Assembly (NCBI GenBank): GCA_035504175.1
Contig: DATJSJ010000180.1
Location: 1 to 58,558, forward strand
Source of the DNA: DATJSJ01 sp035504175
GTDB taxonomy: Bacteria > Pseudomonadota > Alphaproteobacteria > Acetobacterales > Acetobacteraceae
Reading direction: 5' to 3'
Length of the DNA: 58,558 nt
Part shown: piece by piece, positions 31,531 to 40,029 of the stretch
Layout of the letters: the number at the start of each line of letters is the position of its first letter
Numbering within the stretch: position 1 is the first letter of the stretch
The notes under the pieces: generated by a model
The model's input: only the letters and a program-made list of their open reading frames with translations
What the model was told of the DNA's origin: nothing
Databases searched by the model: none
Made by a program: the position numbers and the translations under genes

Positions 31531-33225
31531 TCATTCGGAGAACACGAACAGCGTCCCGCCCTCGGGCGTGGCGGCCAGCATCTTCTCGCCGATGCCGCCG
31601 ACGAAGGCGGCGAGCGAGACGGTCCGGCCGGCGACGACCGCGACGTATTGCTTGCCGTCGACACTGTAGCTGATCGGACCCGCGCCCACGCCGGACCCGA
31701 CATTCATGCTCCACAGCTCCTTCCCGGTCTTCGCGTCCAGCGCCTTGAAGATGCCGTGCAGATCGCCGTAGAAGGTGACGCCGCCGGCCGTGCTCAGGGT
31801 GCCGCCGTTGAACGGCAGATCCTCCTTGATGCCCCAGACCTGCTTGTGCGCGACCGGATCCCAGGCGATCAGTTCGCCGAGATAGCCGCCAGGCCCGGGC
31901 ACCGGCGGGAACTCACCGCCGAGATAGAACACCCCGCGGCGATACTTGACGCTGGAGACCTTCCAATCCATGCAGACATTGTTCGATGGGATGTAGACCA
32001 GTCCGGTGTCCGGATTGTACGACATCGGCTGCCAGTTCTTGCCGCCGATCAGGTTCGGACACACGTCCTTCGCCGGGTGGTCGGCAGTCGGCCGCTTCGA
32101 ACTCACTTCCACCGGACGTGTCGTCGTGAGGTCGACGGAGGTCGCCCAGTTGGCCGGCACGTATTTCTCGGCCGAGATCAACTTGCCGGTATCGCGGTTC
32201 ACCACGTAGAAGAACCCGTTGCGATCCGCCTTCATGTAGACGGGCACGGTCTGGCCGTCGATCTTGAGGTCCGCCAGCACCAGCTCGTTGACGCCGTCGA
32301 AGTCCCAGGCGTCCTCCGGCGTGTCCTGCACGTACCATTTGATCCGGCCGGTATCGGCATCGAGCGCCAGCGTGCTGGCGGAATAGAGGTTGGTCAGCTT
32401 GCCGTAGTCGCTCGTGCCGGTGCTGCGAACCGCGGCGTTCCACGGCCCGGGATTGCTGGTACCCCAGAACACGGTATTGGTCTTCGGATCGTAGGAGCCG
32501 ACCAGCCAGGGCGCCGCGCCGCCGTGCTGCCAGCTGTCGCCCTTCCAGGTATCGTTGCCCGGCTCGCCGGGCCCCGGCACCGTCCAGGTCTTCCACACCT
32601 GTTTGCCGGTATTGATGTCGTAGGCCTGCAGCGATCCGCGCACGCCGTACTCGCCGCCGCCAAAGCCGGTGATCACCAGGTTCTTGACCACCAGCGGCGG
32701 CGAGGTGATGACCGAACCCTGCGTGTAGTCCACCACCTTGGTGTCCCACAGCTCCTTGCCGGTCTTCGCATCCAGCGCGACCAGATGGCCGTCGAGTCGG
32801 CCGACGAAGATCTTGCCGTCAGCATAGGTGACGCCGCGGTTGTCGACGTCGCAGCATGCGTATTGCAGCACGTCGTCCGGGATATCCGGCTCGTATTTCC
32901 ACTTCATCGCCCCGGTTCGTGCATCCAGGGCATAGACGAATTTTGGTCCCCAGGACGAGGAGACGTAGAGCGTGTCGCCGATCACGATCGGCGTCGATTC
33001 GTTCGACCGCAGCGAGCCCAGCGAGAACGCGAAGGCGAGCTTGAGCTTGCCGACATTCCCCGCCGTGATCTCGGTCAGCGGGCTGAACCGGGTGTTGTCG
33101 TAGCCGTGGCCGTACATCGGCCAGTCGCCCGCGTCAGCGGCACGGGCCCCTGCCGGGGTCGCCGCGAGCAACGCGGCCACGGCGACACAACTCTTCCACT
33201 GCGCGCGCTTGTTTGGCACGTTCAC
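31531..33225 (-). CDS. PQQ-dependent alcohol dehydrogenase, lanthanide type (XoxF/ExaF-like)
   Basis: Predicted 564-aa periplasmic quinoprotein with an 8-bladed propeller and a signal peptide cut near ARA-AD. Landmarks are the vicinal disulfide C124-C125 (YACCDVDNRG), metal ligands E192 (GGGEYGVRG) and N258 (GTSNPGPWN), catalytic D308 and, two residues on, D310 (EDAWDFDGVNE). The extra Asp at that +2 position is the accepted marker of lanthanide-dependent enzymes; calcium MxaF has Ala there. Tryptophan-docking repeats such as ALDAKTGKELW recur. Electrons should pass to the cytochrome domain of the next gene. GGAGGTG precedes the ATG; an FNR-type box lies 13 bp upstream. Confidence 0.94.
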   Translation of the reverse strand: MNVPNKRAQWKSCVAVAALLAATPAGARAADAGDWPMYGHGYDNTRFSPLTEITAGNVGKLKLAFAFSLGSLRSNESTPIVIGDTLYVSSSWGPKFVYALDARTGAMKWKYEPDIPDDVLQYACCDVDNRGVTYADGKIFVGRLDGHLVALDAKTGKELWDTKVVDYTQGSVITSPPLVVKNLVITGFGGGEYGVRGSLQAYDINTGKQVWKTWTVPGPGEPGNDTWKGDSWQHGGAAPWLVGSYDPKTNTVFWGTSNPGPWNAAVRSTGTSDYGKLTNLYSASTLALDADTGRIKWYVQDTPEDAWDFDGVNELVLADLKIDGQTVPVYMKADRNGFFYVVNRDTGKLISAEKYVPANWATSVDLTTTRPVEVSSKRPTADHPAKDVCPNLIGGKNWQPMSYNPDTGLVYIPSNNVCMDWKVSSVKYRRGVFYLGGEFPPVPGPGGYLGELIAWDPVAHKQVWGIKEDLPFNGGTLSTAGGVTFYGDLHGIFKALDAKTGKELWSMNVGSGVGAGPISYSVDGKQYVAVVAGRTVSLAAFVGGIGEKMLAATPEGGTLFVFSE

Positions 33226-33237
33226 CTCCGCCCCCGT

Positions 33238-33251
33238 TTGACTTTGATCAA
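33238..33251. promoter_or_regulatory. FNR/FixK-type box upstream of the PQQ dehydrogenase
   Basis: TTGACTTTGATCAA is TTGAC-N4-ATCAA, the same form as the box at 27856. It lies 13 bp before the dehydrogenase start on the minus strand, a position suited to repression of this aerobic enzyme. Alternatively it could activate the divergent response-regulator gene at about -42 if transcription begins near 33286. Confidence 0.6.
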
Positions 33252-33349
33252 CGGGTCATTGGACCCGATCGATTCGGTATTGCGCCGGACGTATCCCGAG
33301 CCCGACGGCGGCGCCATTGCCCAGAGGTCGTAGCCTGACGCCTCGCGAG

Positions 33350-33365
33350 TACGACCTTGGTCGTA
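33350..33365. promoter_or_regulatory. 7-2-7 NarL/LuxR-type palindrome
   Basis: TACGACC-TT-GGTCGTA is a perfect 16-bp palindrome with the 7-2-7 heptamer spacing used by NarL-family response regulators. A further GGTCGTA heptamer occurs at 33326-33332, 33 bp (about three helical turns) from its copy in the palindrome, and flanking CCTCGC/GCGAGG (33341-33346, 33366-33371) extends the symmetry. It lies between the dehydrogenase gene and the gene for a NarL-type regulator, making that protein the obvious candidate ligand. Confidence 0.6.
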
Positions 33366-33421
33366 GCGAGGCCGTGATGTTCCCCTGGAAACCCGCGCGG
33401 CGCGCAGGCAGGATGGGCGCG

Positions 33422-34063
33422 ATGGCCAAGGTGTTGATCGCGGAGGACCACCCGCTGTTCCGGGAAGCCGTCCGGGACGTCATCGGGCGCGTGTTCCTCG
33501 ACCGCGGCCAGAGCGTCGCCTGCCTGGAAGTCGGGACACGACGGCAGCTCGCCGAAATCACCGAGCGCGAGGAGGATATCGACCTGATCCTGCTCGACCT
33601 GGTGCTGCCGGACGGGGAGGGGCTCAAGGACCTCGCCATGCTGCGGTCCCGGCTGCCGGCGACACCGGTCATGGTGATCTCGATGGTGTCCGATCCCGCG
33701 ACGATGCACCGCGTCATGGCCTGCGGCGCGGCCGGGTTCGTGCCCAAATCGCTGCCGAAGCAGGCGCTCGAGCGCGCCTTGCAGATCATCCTCGATGGCG
33801 GGATCTACGTGCCGCGCGAAATGCTGGATTCGGCCGTGGAAGACGAGGCCGAGGAGGCGGCGCTGACCCCGCGTCAGCTCGCGGTGCTGACGCTGCTGGC
33901 GGAGGGCCGGTCCAACAAGGAGATCGCCCGCGAGCTCGCGATCAGCAGCCTGACGGTGAAGGCACACGTCACCGCGGTGCTGCGCAAGCTCGGCGTCGGC
34001 AGCCGCGCCCAGGCGATCGTCGCCTTCCGGAAGCTGCAGGGACCGCGCTCCGGCGTCGGATGA
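33422..34063 (+). CDS. LuxR/NarL-family response regulator
   Basis: Predicted 213-aa two-component regulator. The receiver domain (residues 1-~125) has AEDHP acidic residues, the phospho-acceptor Asp in LILLDLVLPDGEG and Lys in GFVPKS. The C-terminal LuxR helix-turn-helix reads LTPRQLAVLTLLAEGRSNKEIA in two helices, then LTVKAHVTAVLRKLGV. ATG at 33422 gives the canonical MAKVLIAEDHPLF start. It is divergent from the PQQ dehydrogenase operon and convergent with the histidine kinase gene. By analogy with ErbR/AgmR-type regulators of quinoprotein ethanol oxidation it likely activates that operon. Confidence 0.92.
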   Translation: MAKVLIAEDHPLFREAVRDVIGRVFLDRGQSVACLEVGTRRQLAEITEREEDIDLILLDLVLPDGEGLKDLAMLRSRLPATPVMVISMVSDPATMHRVMACGAAGFVPKSLPKQALERALQIILDGGIYVPREMLDSAVEDEAEEAALTPRQLAVLTLLAEGRSNKEIARELAISSLTVKAHVTAVLRKLGVGSRAQAIVAFRKLQGPRSGVG

Positions 34064-34077
34064 TCAGAGCCGAATGA

Positions 34078-35487
34078 TCAGAGTTGGGCCGCCTGATCGC
34101 CTCCGAGCAGATAGCTCATCAGAGCGCGCAGCCGGGCGGGCGGAATGGGCTTCGCCAGGAAACTCAGCCCGTGCGCCTTGACCAGCGCGCGCATCGCGGC
34201 GGTGCGGTTGCTGGAGACCAACAGCGCCGGGATCGCGCTGCCGAAACGCCCGTGCAACGCGGCGATGACCTCGGTACCGAGCGCGCCCTCCTGCAGATGG
34301 TAGTCGGCGACGATCAGATCGGGGGCGCGTCCCGCGCGCGCCAGCGCCGCCAACGCCTCCTCCAGCGTCGCGACGGTGACGAGCTCGCAGCGCCAGGATC
34401 CCAGCAATTCGGCCATCGCATCCCGGGTGGCGGGATCATCGTCGATGCACAGCACGAGATAGCTCGCGAAATCGCGGCTGGGCACCGGCAGCAGGCCGGG
34501 ATCGCTCTCGCCCGGTGCGGCACAAGGCTCGGCGCGGGGCACCAGGACCGCGAAGCGCGATCCATGGCCGATGCGGGAGTCGACCTCGACCTCCAGTGCC
34601 AGAAGCCGCGCGATGCGCTGCACGATCGCAAGGCCGAGGCCGAGGCCCCTGTCCGGGCGCTCCGGCCCGGCGCCGAGCTGGTGGAATTCCTCGAAGATCC
34701 GGTCCAGCCGATCGCGCGGGATGCCGATGCCGGTATCCCACACCTCGATCGCGACCGCGGCCCCCCGGTTGCGGCAGCCGAGCAGAATCCGTCCGGTTTC
34801 GGTGTAGCGGATCGCATTGCTGATGAAGTTCCGTACGATCCGCTCGAGCAGCTGGCGATCGGTGCGGATCGTCGCGCTGCTCGGGACCGCATGCAAATCC
34901 AGGCCGAAGCGATGGGCCTGCGCGCTGTACTCGTCGGCCAGGCGCTGGATCAGCGGCGCCAGGGCAAAGCTGGAGGGGCTGACCGGCCATGCGCCGGTGT
35001 CGAGACGTGAGATGTCGAGCAGATCGGTCAGCACCACATCGACCGTCTCGAGCGCGGCCTCGATGCGCCGGAGCAGGGAGTTCGCCCGCTCGCCGGCGAC
35101 CTCATCGGCCAGGGCGCCGAGAAACAGACGGGCCGCGTTCAGCGGCTGGTGCAGATCGTGGCTGGCGGCGGCGAGGAAGCGGGTCTTGCCGAGATTGGCC
35201 CGCTCAGCCTCCGCCTTGGCGTCCAGCAACGCCTGCTCCGCCTGGCGACGTTCCGAGATCTCGTGCATCAGCCGGCGGGTCAGCTCGGTGAGCTGGGAGG
35301 TGCGCTCCGAGACCTTGCCCTCGAGCGTGATCGCCGTCTGAAACAGGGAGTAGGCGTTGCCGCCCTGTGCATCCATGTCCCGCTCGACGCGGTCCATCAG
35401 CACCTGGTTGATCTTGCGGAGCTTGCGATTCTCCTCCTCCAGAATCGCGAGCCGCGATCCGGGCCGATCGCCGGGCAGGGTCGACAT
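34078..35487 (-). CDS. Hybrid sensor histidine kinase
   Basis: Predicted 469-aa soluble kinase. An N-terminal coiled coil (ILEEENRKLRKINQVLMDRV and VSERTSQLTELTRRLMHEI) leads to the H-box FLAAASHDLHQPLNAARLF (His110), an ATPase domain (RNFISNAIRYTETGRILLG, DTGIGIPRDRLDRIFEEF, DRGLGLGLAIVQRIA) and a C-terminal receiver (LCIDDDPATRDAM, acceptor Asp in LIVADYHLQEG). No membrane segment. The ATG at 35487 shares its A with the stop of the FIST gene (TGATG), so the FIST protein is probably its sensory input. It presumably phosphorylates the response regulator encoded convergently (15-bp gap). Confidence 0.92.
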   Translation of the reverse strand: MSTLPGDRPGSRLAILEEENRKLRKINQVLMDRVERDMDAQGGNAYSLFQTAITLEGKVSERTSQLTELTRRLMHEISERRQAEQALLDAKAEAERANLGKTRFLAAASHDLHQPLNAARLFLGALADEVAGERANSLLRRIEAALETVDVVLTDLLDISRLDTGAWPVSPSSFALAPLIQRLADEYSAQAHRFGLDLHAVPSSATIRTDRQLLERIVRNFISNAIRYTETGRILLGCRNRGAAVAIEVWDTGIGIPRDRLDRIFEEFHQLGAGPERPDRGLGLGLAIVQRIARLLALEVEVDSRIGHGSRFAVLVPRAEPCAAPGESDPGLLPVPSRDFASYLVLCIDDDPATRDAMAELLGSWRCELVTVATLEEALAALARAGRAPDLIVADYHLQEGALGTEVIAALHGRFGSAIPALLVSSNRTAAMRALVKAHGLSFLAKPIPPARLRALMSYLLGGDQAAQL

Positions 35488-36635
35488 CAACCCGGCCGTG
35501 CCGCGCCGAAGGCAATCGCGGTGAAGGTCTGGTTCACATGCATGGCCGAGAGCTGCTCGCCGTAGGTGCCGAAGCCGATGACATTGTTCTCCGCCATGAT
35601 GCGGCCGGCAATGTGCTTGACCTGCCGCCGCTCGGCTTCGAGGCTGCGCAGGATGCAGTCGAAACCGATCACCAGGTCGGGCGGCCCGAGCTCGCGCCGC
35701 ACCGCGTCGAAATTGCCTTGCAGATCGGCGATCAGGTCCCGCCGGCGCGCCAGGGTGAACACGACGCCTTCGTCGATGGCGCAGAAGAAGGTGAGGCTGC
35801 CGTCGTCATTCAGCTTCTGGATCGAGCGCACGTAGTAGTCGCCACCGACTTTCACGAGAACCGGGTTCTCCGCGAAGGTCATCGGCGTGAGCTGCCGCAT
35901 GTCGAGACCGGCGATGCGCGCGTACTCGCGCCCGGCCGGCTCGGCGTTGATCTGGATGACGACACGCCGCGCCGGATCCGCCTGCGTCACCACCATGCGC
36001 GTGTCGGATCCGACGAAGTGCTGGCATTTGAAGATCCGGAACGGGCGGGCCGTCTTGACCAGCGTCAGCAGGGCGGCATCCGGATGGAAGCGGCCCCGAT
36101 GATAGACATGGGTCCGGTCCAGCCGTAGGTCGTCGCCCGCGGAGCCGCCGAGCAGCGGCACGGATTGCAATCGCTGATGGATGGCGGCGACGAGCGGCTC
36201 CTCATTGGTCGACATCCCGTCGGTCAGCAGCAGGGCGAAGGTGTCGGCGGGGTTCAGGTCGCGATCGTCGCGCATGAAGGCCGAAACGAGACGCTCGCTC
36301 GCCTCGTGGCCCCGGACCATCTGGAAGTCCGACAGGCCCGGTATCAGCTCGGAGACCGCACGGCAATCGGCGGCGCTCATGCTGAACCCGGTGATGGATC
36401 CGTGCATGTAGCCGGCGGGCGTGATCTCGCCGGCCGTGGTGCAGCCGATCACGCCCCGCTCACCGAAACGGTCACGGATCGCCGCGGCGAGCGCCTCGAG
36501 GTCGAAATCGCTGGAACAGAAGAAGACGATCAGTCCCGGATCGGGCTGGTCAATCGCAGCGTGCAGCTCCGCGACGGCGCGAGCGGGCTCGCGACGCAAC
36601 GAGTAGCCACGGCGGATCGCCGGCGGCAGCACCAT
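35487..36635 (-). CDS. FIST-domain (FIST N/FIST C) sensory protein
   Basis: Predicted 382-aa cytosolic protein with FIST N and FIST C domains, thought to bind small ligands such as amino acids in signal transduction. Recognisable segments are LIVFFCSSDFDLEALAAAI, GVIGCTTAGEITPAGY, LLTDGMSTNEEPLVAAIH, VPLLGGSAGDDL, and toward the C terminus DLVIGFDCILRSLEAE with NVIGFGTYGEQ. ATG at 36635 follows GGGAGGA by 12 nt and is preferred over an upstream GTG at 36665. It is co-transcribed and translationally coupled with the hybrid kinase, forming a sensor pair for the alcohol-oxidation module. Confidence 0.9.
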   Translation of the reverse strand: MVLPPAIRRGYSLRREPARAVAELHAAIDQPDPGLIVFFCSSDFDLEALAAAIRDRFGERGVIGCTTAGEITPAGYMHGSITGFSMSAADCRAVSELIPGLSDFQMVRGHEASERLVSAFMRDDRDLNPADTFALLLTDGMSTNEEPLVAAIHQRLQSVPLLGGSAGDDLRLDRTHVYHRGRFHPDAALLTLVKTARPFRIFKCQHFVGSDTRMVVTQADPARRVVIQINAEPAGREYARIAGLDMRQLTPMTFAENPVLVKVGGDYYVRSIQKLNDDGSLTFFCAIDEGVVFTLARRRDLIADLQGNFDAVRRELGPPDLVIGFDCILRSLEAERRQVKHIAGRIMAENNVIGFGTYGEQLSAMHVNQTFTAIAFGAARPG

Positions 36636-36897
36636 GCCTCGTCCGTTCCTCCCGATCCGTTGCACCGAGTATACACCGGCCGGGTGGCCAGCGAGACGGA
36701 ATTAGGGGAGGCGGGTCGCTGGGGTCGTTCGCGGAGCGGAAACGCCCCGCCGCGCCCGGGTGCCCCTTTCGCGGGCTGGGGCGGAAGTCGCTTCCCGCCC
36801 CTCGCACTGACTCGCAAGTAATTCCGGGGACTGAGCGGGTTCCCTGGTCGGAGACCGGCCGGCCCGTCATGGCGGTTACTCGCGCTGCGAGGTGCCA

Positions 36898-39075
36898 TCA
36901 GTCCTCGAGGAACCGAGCAATTGCATTGAAGGTGAGACGCGCCACGGGGTTCTTGCCGCCGCCCGCTCCGAGCGCTCCGCACCAGGCGATCGATCCGACC
37001 GAAAAGATGGCGCCTCCCCCGGTCAGGGGCACGAATACGACATCCGCGCGCACCAGCGGCGAGACGGTGCCGCCCTGACGCGAATCCGCGGTGAGCACAT
37101 CCTCCACGGTGCCTTGATAGGCATCGCTGAAACCATCGGCCGTGGCGACGAGGATTGCCTCACCCGGCGCGCCGAGCCGTTCATCCACCCGGTCGATCTC
37201 GAAGCCGGCGGCGCCGCCGAGGATCGACCCCGCCGTGCCGAGCGGCTGGCTCGTATCAATGCCCGCGGCGAGAAATCCGGCGACCGGATGGGTGACGTCG
37301 ATCATCCATCGGTAGGCCAGCGATTGGTCGAAGCCCTGTGCGGTGAAACCGACACCGAGCAGACGCTGCGGTGCCCGGCCGCGGTTGCGCCAGATCCCGC
37401 CGCGCTCGCCGGTCGTCGCGTGATACTCCTCTCCGGGCGACGATTCCCACACCCGGGTTCCGGCGCGTCCACGCCGCACCTCGATGAGGTCGGTGCGATC
37501 TTCCGGCGTGGTCGTCACCCAATAGAGGCCGTTGCCGCCGAGATAGGCGAGCCGGCCGCCGTCGCGAAGATACTCCTCAAGTCCGTCGAGCATGGTCGGG
37601 GACCAGTATTCCGGATGGGTGCCCGTGGCGATTGCACGATAGGGAGCGAGTGCTGCCACGCCGGACGCATGCAGGTCGTCATCGGCAATCACGTCATAGG
37701 CGATTCCCTCGGCCTCGAGCCAGGCCAGCAGATCGAGGTCGGCGCTGAACTGGTGCGGTGCCGCGATGAGCGGGAGATGGTAACCGCGGCGAAAGTTCAG
37801 CACCGGCCGACGCCACGAGGACAGGCAGGTGCCGCTGCGGTCGCCGTGCAGGTCGTAGATGCTGAGCAGTCGGTGATCCGCCATGAAGCGGTCGACGTGC
37901 GTGACGACCTGGGGCTTGGCGTCCGAGGACGGAATCGGGTTCTGCCAGGCGGCATGCTCGTTGGCGTAGGCCAGGTAGCTGAAGGTGGGGAGCAGCACCG
38001 CGAGCTTCGACGATCTCGGGCCGCTCTTCCGACCCGCGCTCACGATGAACGGGACGATGTCGGTGCCGTCCTGGCAGGAGAGCACGACGCCGTAGACGCC
38101 GCTTGGGCAGTCCGCATCCAGCTCGAAGCTGACATCCGTTTCCCATTCGCAGTCGATCAGGTCATCCTCGTGAAAATGGGCAGCGTTGTATTGCTCCGGG
38201 GCGTCGCTGAAACGCAGCTGGCGCCCGTCGAAACTGTGGCCGGTCACGGCCCGGGTCGGGCCGTTGACGAGGCGCGCGTGGGCCTGCAGGGGTCCCTCAT
38301 CCCGCGCCACGAAATCGCCTCCGGGGGGCTGGGGCGCGAGACGCCAGGCGCAGCACAGATCGGCAATCCGGCGTGGCGGCACGTCCATCGCCAGGGCTGC
38401 GAGTTCGTCCTCCGACAACGCCCGCGCGTAGAGACGCGGCGAGTCGATCTTGCCGTTGAAGTGCCGGTCCGGCTGCGAGCCCGCTTCGCCCGCCGCGAGC
38501 AGCACGCGGCGTGGCGCGGCTGGCGGGCGCGCCAGCGGTGCCTCGGCGCTGACGGATGGAGATCGGCCGAGCCCCGTGAACGCTTGCGTGACGAGGCGCA
38601 TCCGCCCGGACACGGGATCGACCGTCGCGGCCACGAAATGCCAGCGATGCTCCTTGATCGACCCGGCGACCGGGATCTCGCATGCGCTTGCGCCTTCCGA
38701 CACGATCGAGAGGTGCCAACCGGCCGTCGAGACTTCGAGCTCCAGGGCGCAGTCCGCGCCGACGAGCGACGCGACGCATTGGCGAGCTTCCCTGAGACGC
38801 GTCGGCATCACCCAGGCCTGCCAGCTCAGCCCGCGTCCCGAGGGAAGCTCAACCGGCAGCTCGGCGACGGCGCAGGATCCAGAGTTGATCGGCTGTCTTC
38901 TGCCGGGAAGCGTCGTTGCTTGCTCGAGCCTGCGCGCGGCAAACGGACCGGGGCCGCCGGCGCCGGCAAGACGCTCGAGACGGGCCTGGAACTGCGACGC
39001 CGCGCAGCTCACCTTCACGTCGACCCGCTGGCCGGGGTACGCCACGACCGGCGTCGTGTAGCCCAGGATCTCCAC
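36898..39075 (-). CDS. N,N-dimethylformamidase large-subunit-like protein
   Basis: Predicted 725-aa protein. The N terminus EILGYTTPVVAYPGQRVDVKVS is typical of dimethylformamidase beta subunits; residues ~75-215 form a LamG-like region (GLSWQAWVMPT, RHFNGKIDSPRLYARAL). The catalytic-domain segment LLPTFSYLAYANEH (about 361-374) carries the two Tyr of the kind that ligate mononuclear iron in dimethylformamidase. A glutamine-amidotransferase-like core follows (YRAIATGTHPEYWS, LEEYLRDGGRLAYLGGNGLYW). The GTG at 39075 is preceded by GGGGAGGGGAGGC and is chosen over 39111. No small subunit is encoded nearby. It probably hydrolyses an amide, substrate unknown. Confidence 0.82.
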   Translation of the reverse strand: MEILGYTTPVVAYPGQRVDVKVSCAASQFQARLERLAGAGGPGPFAARRLEQATTLPGRRQPINSGSCAVAELPVELPSGRGLSWQAWVMPTRLREARQCVASLVGADCALELEVSTAGWHLSIVSEGASACEIPVAGSIKEHRWHFVAATVDPVSGRMRLVTQAFTGLGRSPSVSAEAPLARPPAAPRRVLLAAGEAGSQPDRHFNGKIDSPRLYARALSEDELAALAMDVPPRRIADLCCAWRLAPQPPGGDFVARDEGPLQAHARLVNGPTRAVTGHSFDGRQLRFSDAPEQYNAAHFHEDDLIDCEWETDVSFELDADCPSGVYGVVLSCQDGTDIVPFIVSAGRKSGPRSSKLAVLLPTFSYLAYANEHAAWQNPIPSSDAKPQVVTHVDRFMADHRLLSIYDLHGDRSGTCLSSWRRPVLNFRRGYHLPLIAAPHQFSADLDLLAWLEAEGIAYDVIADDDLHASGVAALAPYRAIATGTHPEYWSPTMLDGLEEYLRDGGRLAYLGGNGLYWVTTTPEDRTDLIEVRRGRAGTRVWESSPGEEYHATTGERGGIWRNRGRAPQRLLGVGFTAQGFDQSLAYRWMIDVTHPVAGFLAAGIDTSQPLGTAGSILGGAAGFEIDRVDERLGAPGEAILVATADGFSDAYQGTVEDVLTADSRQGGTVSPLVRADVVFVPLTGGGAIFSVGSIAWCGALGAGGGKNPVARLTFNAIARFLED

Positions 39076-39258
39076 GCCTCCCCTCCCCTTTTGCGGCAGT
39101 GCTTCACTCACCCGCTCGACACCGCGGGCAGGTTCCTCACCGCGTGGTACAATGGCGCGCGGCGCGTGACGGCACGGACGCAGGAACGTTCACGTCAGCG
39201 ACCGGCGCCAAGCCGTCGGAGGCTCGTTGGCGCGGTGCGCTCCCGGTTCACTCGGCCG

Positions 39259-40029
39259 TTACTCTGCGTCGAACTCGACGTCGCCGCGCCCGACCGGACG
39301 CATCACCAGCTCGCTGACCGAGACGTGCTTCGGCCGGGACAGAATCCAGAGGACGCAGTCGGCGACGTCCGACGGGGTCAGGCTCGGCCCCGACTCGAGC
39401 AGGCGACGCACTTTTGGGCTTCCACGCGTGAGCGGTGTGTCGACGAGCGCGGGTTCCACCAGTGAGACGCGGATGCCATGTTGCTCCAGTTCGCGGCGGG
39501 CGGCGTGGCCGAGGCCGACGACGCCCCATTTGCTCGCGATGTAGGCGGGCTCGCCGACATAGGTCTCGCGCCCCGACACCGATGCCATCAGCACGACGTC
39601 GCCACCGCCCGCTTTGATCAGGCAAGGCACCGCGGCGCGGATCGTGTGCGCCGTGCCGACCAGGTTCGTCTCGATCACGGTCCGCCATCGCGCCGGATCG
39701 CCGGATGCGACGAGCGACTGCTCGGCCACCCCCGCATTCGCGACGACCGCATCGAGGCGACCGAGCGTCCCGACGATCTGGCCCATTCCCCGCTCGACGG
39801 ACCCGAAATCACGGATGTCCATCCTGACCTGCGACGCCGTCACTCCTTCCGCGGCGAGCCGGCCCGTCGCCTCGACCAGCTCGTCCTCCTCCGGCGACGC
39901 GACAACGATCGTCGCGCCGGCGACGCCGCAGGACCGCGCGCAGGCGAACCCGATTCCCCTCGCCCCGCCGGTGATCAGGACGACACGCCCTTCCAGCGAT
40001 CCTGCCGGCCGTGCCGGCGACGTGCTCAT
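39259..40029 (-). CDS. SDR family oxidoreductase
   Basis: Predicted 256-aa classical short-chain dehydrogenase. Motifs are LITGGARGIGFACARS (cofactor loop), MDIRDFGSV, VANAGVAEQ, catalytic Ser in VLMASVSGRE and YIASK for Tyr-Lys. VASPEE after the second strand lacks the Arg typical of strict NADP enzymes, so NAD is plausible. Its ATG overlaps the stop of the ABC ATPase gene (ATGA), so it belongs to the importer operon and should act on the imported compound. Not closely similar to the SDR at 281 by motif detail. Confidence 0.92.
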   Translation of the reverse strand: MSTSPARPAGSLEGRVVLITGGARGIGFACARSCGVAGATIVVASPEEDELVEATGRLAAEGVTASQVRMDIRDFGSVERGMGQIVGTLGRLDAVVANAGVAEQSLVASGDPARWRTVIETNLVGTAHTIRAAVPCLIKAGGGDVVLMASVSGRETYVGEPAYIASKWGVVGLGHAARRELEQHGIRVSLVEPALVDTPLTRGSPKVRRLLESGPSLTPSDVADCVLWILSRPKHVSVSELVMRPVGRGDVEFDAE

